Both the position numbers and the translations under genes were made by a program. This document shows, one piece after another, positions 60,016-64,000 of a stretch of 64,000 nt of DNA. How positions within the stretch are numbered: position 1 is the stretch's first letter; the number at the start of each line of letters is the position of its first letter. The stretch is taken from positions 605,036 through 669,035 of the forward strand of contig NZ_JAIGNM010000002.1 in assembly GCF_019711495.1 (NCBI RefSeq), in the 5' to 3' direction. The notes beneath the pieces were generated by a model. That model saw only the letters and a program-made list of their open reading frames with translations. It searched no databases and was not told where the DNA came from. Source of the DNA: Qipengyuania xiamenensis (lineage in GTDB: Bacteria; Pseudomonadota; Alphaproteobacteria; Sphingomonadales; Sphingomonadaceae).

Positions 60016-61062
60016 TTACTTGAGTTCGGAACCGTCGAGGGTGTCGTAGTTGGTCGCGGCCGAAACTGCGCGAGCCATTACGTCCTCAGGGTTGGCAACC
60101 AGGCCAATCTTGGCCAGTTCGCCGCCGCGGTCCCACATCTGCGTCCACTGCGCGAGGAATTCCTTGAGGCCGGGGATGGCTTCGAGGTGTGCCTTCTTCA
60201 CATAGACGTAGAGCGGGCGCGCGCCCGGATATTCGAAGCTGGCGATGTTCTCGTATGTCGGGGCAACGCCATTCATGTTGAGGCCCTGCACCTTGTCGGC
60301 ATTTTCCTCAAGATAGGAATAGCCAAAGATACCCACAGCGTTCGGGTTGCCTTCGATCTTCTGGACGATGAGGTTGTCCTGCTCGCCCTGGTCGACGTAC
60401 TTGCCGTCGCTGCGGACTTCGGTGCAAACCTGGTCGTAGCGATCTTCGTCGGTTTCCTTCAGAGCCTTGGTGGCTTCGTCGGTCTTGCAGCCCGCTTCGA
60501 GGATCAGTTCCTTCAGCGCATCGCGGGTGCCCGAGGTGCTCGGCGGACCGTAGACGAGGATATCGATCGCCGGAAGCGAGGGATCGACGTCGGCCCAGGT
60601 CTGGTTGGTCTGCTCGCCGCCGTAGGGCGAAGCAGCCAGTGCTTCGTAAACCATCTTCGGGGTCAGGTTCATGGTGATGCCACCCTTCGCCGAGGCGAGA
60701 GCGATACCGTCGAGGCCGACCTGGATTTCGATGACGTCGGTAACGCCGTTCTGCTGGCAGGTTTCGAACTCGCTGGCCTTCATGCGGCGCGAGGCGTTTG
60801 CGATGTCGGGCGTTTCAGCACCGACGCCGGCGCAGAACAGCTTCATGCCGCCGCCCGTGCCGGTCGATTCGATGATCGGCGACTTGAAGTTCGGGTTGTC
60901 GCGGGTGAAGGTTTCGGAAACCGCTTTCGCGAACGGATAGACGGTCGACGAACCGACGCCCTTGATCTGGTCGCGCGAGGCGCTGCCAGCTTCATTGCCG
61001 CCGCAAGCGGCGAGGGTGAGAGCCGAAGCGGCTGCGAGTGCGAATTTGAAAGTCTTGGTCAT
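60016..61062 (-). CDS. pstS: Phosphate-binding lipoprotein PstS
   Basis: A 348-residue periplasmic binding protein with a lipobox (ALTLAACGGN, Cys20). The phosphate-binding loops are VGSSTVYPFA, ESTGTGGGMKLFCAG and GPPSTSGTRDALKE, whose Ser/Thr/Gly residues contact phosphate. It starts 48 bp downstream of a three-unit Pho box and is the first gene of pstSCAB-phoU-phoB. Confidence 0.94.
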   Translation of the reverse strand: MTKTFKFALAAASALTLAACGGNEAGSASRDQIKGVGSSTVYPFAKAVSETFTRDNPNFKSPIIESTGTGGGMKLFCAGVGAETPDIANASRRMKASEFETCQQNGVTDVIEIQVGLDGIALASAKGGITMNLTPKMVYEALAASPYGGEQTNQTWADVDPSLPAIDILVYGPPSTSGTRDALKELILEAGCKTDEATKALKETDEDRYDQVCTEVRSDGKYVDQGEQDNLIVQKIEGNPNAVGIFGYSYLEENADKVQGLNMNGVAPTYENIASFEYPGARPLYVYVKKAHLEAIPGLKEFLAQWTQMWDRGGELAKIGLVANPEDVMARAVSAATNYDTLDGSELK

Positions 61063-61109
61063 GTGGGTACCCCTTTGGTGTCCAACTAGCCGCGCAAGAG
61101 CGCGGAATT

Positions 61110-61138
61110 GTTACGTGTTGACGACAAGAGTGTGACTT
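61110..61138 (-). promoter_or_regulatory. Three-unit Pho box upstream of pstS
   Basis: On the reverse strand AAGTCAC, ACTC, TTGTCGT, CAAC, ACGTAAC: three seven-base half-sites spaced by four bases, each matching the GTCAC/GTCxT/GTAAC core of PhoB half-sites. The left edge is 47 bp from the pstS ATG. The 7+4 period equals one helical turn, as in known tandem Pho boxes. Confidence 0.65.
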
Positions 61139-61145
61139 TCGCTAC

Positions 61146-61173
61146 GGGACCGCCGAATCTCTTCAGCGGCCCC
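61146..61173 (-). terminator. Hairpin between the porin gene and pstS
   Basis: GGGACCGC (61146-61153) pairs with GCGGCCCC (61166-61173), one G-U pair, twelve-base loop. It lies 15 bp after the porin stop. With no T-run it may attenuate rather than end transcription, allowing some read-through into pst. Confidence 0.45.
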
Positions 61174-61188
61174 ATAACGGCATTGAAA

Positions 61189-62544
61189 TCAGAAATCGAC
61201 CTGTGCGCGGACACCGAAGGCATCGACGCCGTAATCGGTATCACCGGAACCGGTCGGCAGGACTGCATCTTCGTAGTCCATGCGGCCATAGTTCACGCTG
61301 AAGAGCGTGTTAGAGGCCGGCTTCCAGATCAGCGAGGCCTGGTAGCCGTTCTGCACGCCGCCGATGATGCCGGCGTCGTTGAGGTCGAGGTGGTCGTAGC
61401 GCAGGTTGAACTGCACCGAACCGATGCCGCCGTCACCCAGCGGATTCTGCGGCTTCACGCGGTCGAACTTGCCGCCCTTGTAGCCGCGGGTATCGCCCTT
61501 GGTCAGGAAGTAACCGGCTTCGACATAGCCGCCGAAGAAGGTCGGGTTTTCCATTGCCAGCGGCATGTCGACGTTCTGCCAGTAGCCTTCGGCTGCTGCG
61601 TGGAACGGTCCCGAGATCACTGCTGCTTCGATGCCTGCACCGAATTCGCTGTCGGCATCGAGATTGCCGGTGTTCACGAAACGGGTCGAGGTGAAGTGCA
61701 CGAAGGGACGCTGGCGATAGCGAACGGTCGCGTCGTCTTCGCCCAGCTCGTTGAAATGGATCGAGCCACCCAGGTGGAACTGGGTATCGCCCATCTTCGG
61801 CATGACGACGAGGCGACCGTCGAAGCCGCGGTTGTCCGTGCCGGTGTCATCGAAATTGTCGGTGAAGACGCCGGCCTGTGCAAGAACGATGCCGCTGTTG
61901 AAGCTGACCGAAGCACCGATCCGGCGCTCGAAACCGAAGGCATCGGTGAAGGCAGCGCGCTCGATGAAGCTGGTGTGCAGCGAGCTGGTCAGCTCTTCGA
62001 GCGACTGGAAGTTGTTGTGGTGACCGACAGCGATTTCGGCATTGCCAGCATCGTAGGTCAGGATGGCATCGGCTGCTTCGACGTCGTTTCCGGCGAAATC
62101 GAGTTCGAACTTGTAGCCGAAGCCGCCGGGCAGGTCGCCCGAGGCGCCAAGACGTGCGCGGCGGACTTCATTGCCGAAGCCGTCGTCTGCGCCGGTCGAT
62201 TCGGGCGCGCCGATCGTGCCGGCGTCGAACATCAGGCGACCGCGGGGCTTGAAGCTCCAGCCGTCCTTCTTTTCGAGTTCGGCTGCGGGAGCAGGCTCGG
62301 GGGCCGGCTGCGCTGCTGCCTCGGCATTCGCGGCGATGGCCGTTTCCTGCACTTCGTTGGCAGCCTTGGTTTCGGCCAGTTCGCCTTCGAGCTGGTCGAT
62401 ACGCGAAACGAGTGCCTGAAGCTCTGCGCGCATGGTTGCGAGCTCTTCTTCGGCGGTCGGGGCGGCGTCCTGCGCGAGGACGGGAGTGGCGATAGTGCAG
62501 CTCATGGCCGCCGCGAGGACGGAGAGCCGGAATGCGGTCTTCAT
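61189..62544 (-). CDS. OprO/OprP-type phosphate-selective porin
   Basis: A 451-residue outer-membrane porin. A signal peptide (ending TPVLAQ), a coiled-coil segment (EEELATMRAELQALVSRIDQLEGELAETKAANE), then a 16-strand-type barrel with WSFKPRGRLMFDAGTI and a terminal aromatic residue (VRAQVDF). The family takes up phosphate or polyphosphate across the outer membrane. Its location between phoR and pstS and its own Pho box support a phosphate role. Confidence 0.9.
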   Translation of the reverse strand: MKTAFRLSVLAAAMSCTIATPVLAQDAAPTAEEELATMRAELQALVSRIDQLEGELAETKAANEVQETAIAANAEAAAQPAPEPAPAAELEKKDGWSFKPRGRLMFDAGTIGAPESTGADDGFGNEVRRARLGASGDLPGGFGYKFELDFAGNDVEAADAILTYDAGNAEIAVGHHNNFQSLEELTSSLHTSFIERAAFTDAFGFERRIGASVSFNSGIVLAQAGVFTDNFDDTGTDNRGFDGRLVVMPKMGDTQFHLGGSIHFNELGEDDATVRYRQRPFVHFTSTRFVNTGNLDADSEFGAGIEAAVISGPFHAAAEGYWQNVDMPLAMENPTFFGGYVEAGYFLTKGDTRGYKGGKFDRVKPQNPLGDGGIGSVQFNLRYDHLDLNDAGIIGGVQNGYQASLIWKPASNTLFSVNYGRMDYEDAVLPTGSGDTDYGVDAFGVRAQVDF

Positions 62545-62585
62545 GTTACGAATCCCTTACAAGGTTACGATCCGGGGTCGCCTCT

Positions 62586-62614
62586 ATGACTGCTCTATTA
62601 CGGCAATGTGACAG
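62586..62614 (-). promoter_or_regulatory. Three-unit Pho box upstream of the OprO/P-like porin gene
   Basis: On the reverse strand CTGTCAC, ATTG, CCGTAAT, AGAG, CAGTCAT: three half-sites of seven bases with four-base spacers. The first is a perfect half of the E. coli Pho box, the last a near-perfect one. The right edge is 70 bp and left edge 41 bp upstream of the porin ATG. Confidence 0.75.
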
Positions 62615-62685
62615 TTCGCGCGCGCAGGCCATCGGGCTATGGACAGCCTGTCGAAAACAGCGGATTCCTGGGAGTTGTGGGCGCG

Positions 62686-63855
62686 CTAGCGAGCGAGGGG
62701 CAGGGTCACTTTGACCCGGGTTCCTTCGCCCAGCGTGCTGTCGATCGCGAGTTTGCCGCGATGGCGCTCGACGATGTGCTTCACGATGGCGAGGCCGAGA
62801 CCGGTGCCGCCCGATGCGCGGCTGCGGCCCGGATCGGTGCGATAAAACCGGCGCGTCAGGTGCGGGAGGTGTTCCGGCGCAATCCCGTCACCGCGATCCT
62901 GCACGGACAGGAGAACGCGTTTTTCTCCCTGCGGCTGGAGGCGGACCGTCACCTGTTTGTCCTCGTCACCATATTTGAGGCCGTTGTCGACGAGGTTGCG
63001 CACGAGCTGTTCGAGCTGTTGCTGGTCGCCGCTGACGGTGAAGTCGCCATGCGTATCGATGTCGAGCCGTTCAGCGCGATCTCCGGCGGCGTCACGTGCC
63101 GCGCGGTCGACCAGCTTGCCCAGATCGATCGACTCGCTCGGAAGGTCGTGCTTTTCCGCCTCGATCCGGGAGAGCGACATCAGGTCGCTGACCAGGTCCT
63201 GCAGGCGCTTGCCTTCGCGCTGGATCGTAGCGAGAAACTTGTCGCCCATCTTGGGGTCGAGGTCGTCCACGTCTTCGCGCAGCGTCTCGACATATCCAAG
63301 GATCGAGGCGAGCGGGGTGCGCAGCTCGTGGCTGGCATTGGCCACGAAATCGGTGTGTGCCCGGCTTATGTCCGCCTCGGCGGTTTTGTTCACGAACTCG
63401 ATGATGGCGAGCCCGTTTTCGAGCTTCTTGCGGTTGATGCGCCAGATATCCCGCCGCCGGGCAATCCCGCGTACAACTGCTGCGCCGTCACGGTCGCTGT
63501 CGAGCAGGTCCACCGCTTCGGGCTGGCGAAGCGCCATCTTCACGTCCTGCCCCAGGATATGCGCGCCAAGGAGGCGTCGCGAGGCGAGATTCGCAATGAT
63601 GACGCGCCCGCCTTCGGTCACGATCACCGGGGTTTCGGAATGTTCGAAGAGATCGCCCATATTATCACGGGAGATCGCGCCATTACCATTGGTGGGTGCG
63701 GGTGGCGGAGGCGTGGCGCCTACCAGCCAGAGCGACCCGGCCCAGACCAGCAATATGGCTGCTACCGGGACGACCGGGAAGCCGAGCGCAAGCAGCCCGA
63801 TGGCCGTCGCGATCGCCAGTGCAAATGCCGACCAGGGAAAATCGCGTTCGCTCAT
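62686..63855 (-). CDS. phoR: Phosphate regulon sensor histidine kinase PhoR
   Basis: A 389-residue kinase: two N-terminal helices (SAFALAIATAIGLLALGFPVVPVAAILLVWAGSLWLV), a PAS domain (about 65-150), phospho-acceptor His176 in VANASHELRTPLASILGYVETL, and an HATPase domain with NLVDNGLKYGDEDK, VQDRGDGIAPEHLPHLTRRFYR and GGTGLGLAIVKHIVERH. It pairs with PhoB, encoded 6.8 kb downstream on the same strand. Its upstream region also contains tRNA-Glu. Confidence 0.93.
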   Translation of the reverse strand: MSERDFPWSAFALAIATAIGLLALGFPVVPVAAILLVWAGSLWLVGATPPPPAPTNGNGAISRDNMGDLFEHSETPVIVTEGGRVIIANLASRRLLGAHILGQDVKMALRQPEAVDLLDSDRDGAAVVRGIARRRDIWRINRKKLENGLAIIEFVNKTAEADISRAHTDFVANASHELRTPLASILGYVETLREDVDDLDPKMGDKFLATIQREGKRLQDLVSDLMSLSRIEAEKHDLPSESIDLGKLVDRAARDAAGDRAERLDIDTHGDFTVSGDQQQLEQLVRNLVDNGLKYGDEDKQVTVRLQPQGEKRVLLSVQDRGDGIAPEHLPHLTRRFYRTDPGRSRASGGTGLGLAIVKHIVERHRGKLAIDSTLGEGTRVKVTLPLAR

Positions 63856-63923
63856 TACGATGCCGCGCTTAGCGAGGCTATTCTGGGAGCGCTAGTACCC
63901 GGTGCAGATTGTCATGGAAGAAG

Positions 63924-63998
63924 TGGTGACCCGTACGGGAATCGAACCCGTGTTTCAGCCGTGAAAGGGCCGCGTCCTAACCGCTAGACGAACGGGCC
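63924..63998 (-). tRNA. tRNA-Glu (anticodon TTC)
   Basis: Reverse-strand cloverleaf: acceptor GGCCCGT/ACGGGTC, anticodon stem CGGCC/GGCTG with loop CTTTCAC giving TTC, T-loop GTTCGATTCC, discriminator A and encoded CCA. Promoter lies beyond the window end. Confidence 0.95.
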
Positions 63999-64000
63999 AC

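Noticed and set aside
63856..63923. Pho box upstream of phoR
   Set aside because: No run of GTCAC/GTCAT-like half-sites at 11-bp spacing; one isolated ATGACA is not enough.
1..64000. Mobile elements, prophage, CRISPR arrays, toxin-antitoxin pairs
   Set aside because: No transposase, integrase, terminal inverted repeats, regular spacer repeats or short overlapping toxin-antitoxin gene pairs were found; tRNA genes lack flanking attachment-site duplications.

Overview
The window is about 63% GC and gene-dense. Gene order and protein content fit an aerobic alphaproteobacterium of the order Sphingomonadales, most likely family Erythrobacteraceae. The evidence is mfd-sdhE-recG synteny, a zapA/6S/5-FCL cluster, an ScfR-type regulator beside a long-form isocitrate lyase, PrsK/PrsR, direct-repeat LexA boxes of the alphaproteobacterial type, and an OprO/P porin inside a pst-pho cluster. 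The genus assignment is inference. I see no insertion sequence, prophage, integrase, CRISPR array or replication origin; this looks like core chromosome.

Layout. 1-7 kb: repair genes (mfd start, sdhE, recG), a reverse-strand operon of low-molecular-weight phosphatase, ABC1/UbiB-like kinase and fructosamine kinase, tRNA-Pro, thyA. 7-11 kb: a three-gene branched-chain 2-oxoacid dehydrogenase operon (E1alpha, E1beta, E2) with a clear promoter and terminator, then a 38-residue small ORF and tRNA-Asp. 11-14.4 kb: sugar-type symporter, DUF2842 protein, 5-formyl-THF cyclo-ligase, candidate 6S RNA, zapA. 14.6-20.5 kb: central carbon operon tkt-gap-pgk, a 2OG-Fe(II) oxygenase-like gene, class I fba. 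20.5-30 kb: thiE, two cell-wall enzymes (L,D-transpeptidase, M23 peptidase), efp, inositol monophosphatase, tRNA-Leu, a SLC13-type anion transporter and an exported M20 amidohydrolase. 30-33.4 kb: isocitrate lyase and its divergent ScfR-type regulator with TTTACAAA-like operators. 34-37.5 kb: PrsK/PrsR, the two-component pair of PEP-CTERM/exosortase systems. 37.5-42.5 kb: transporters, DUF475 protein, panB, a flavin-binding stress protein.

42.6-53.2 kb is the most interesting stretch. Two transcription units each begin with a perfect LexA direct repeat (GAAC-N7-GAAC) set over the -10 element. The first encodes ImuA-ImuB. The second encodes a radical SAM protein, a DUF4130-UdgX fusion and DnaE2. 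Together they read as one SOS-induced lesion-tolerance module: ImuA/ImuB/DnaE2 form the known mutasome, while UdgX (covalent uracil-DNA binder) and the radical SAM protein add a repair or modification step of unknown chemistry. The second promoter appears to make a leaderless mRNA.

53-64 kb: lysE-type exporter, extensin-like protein, then a reverse-strand phosphate-starvation cluster phoR, oprP-like porin, pstS-pstC-pstA-pstB-phoU-phoB and one uncharacterised membrane-anchored gene. Two three-unit Pho boxes precede the porin and pstS. The window closes with tRNA-Glu.
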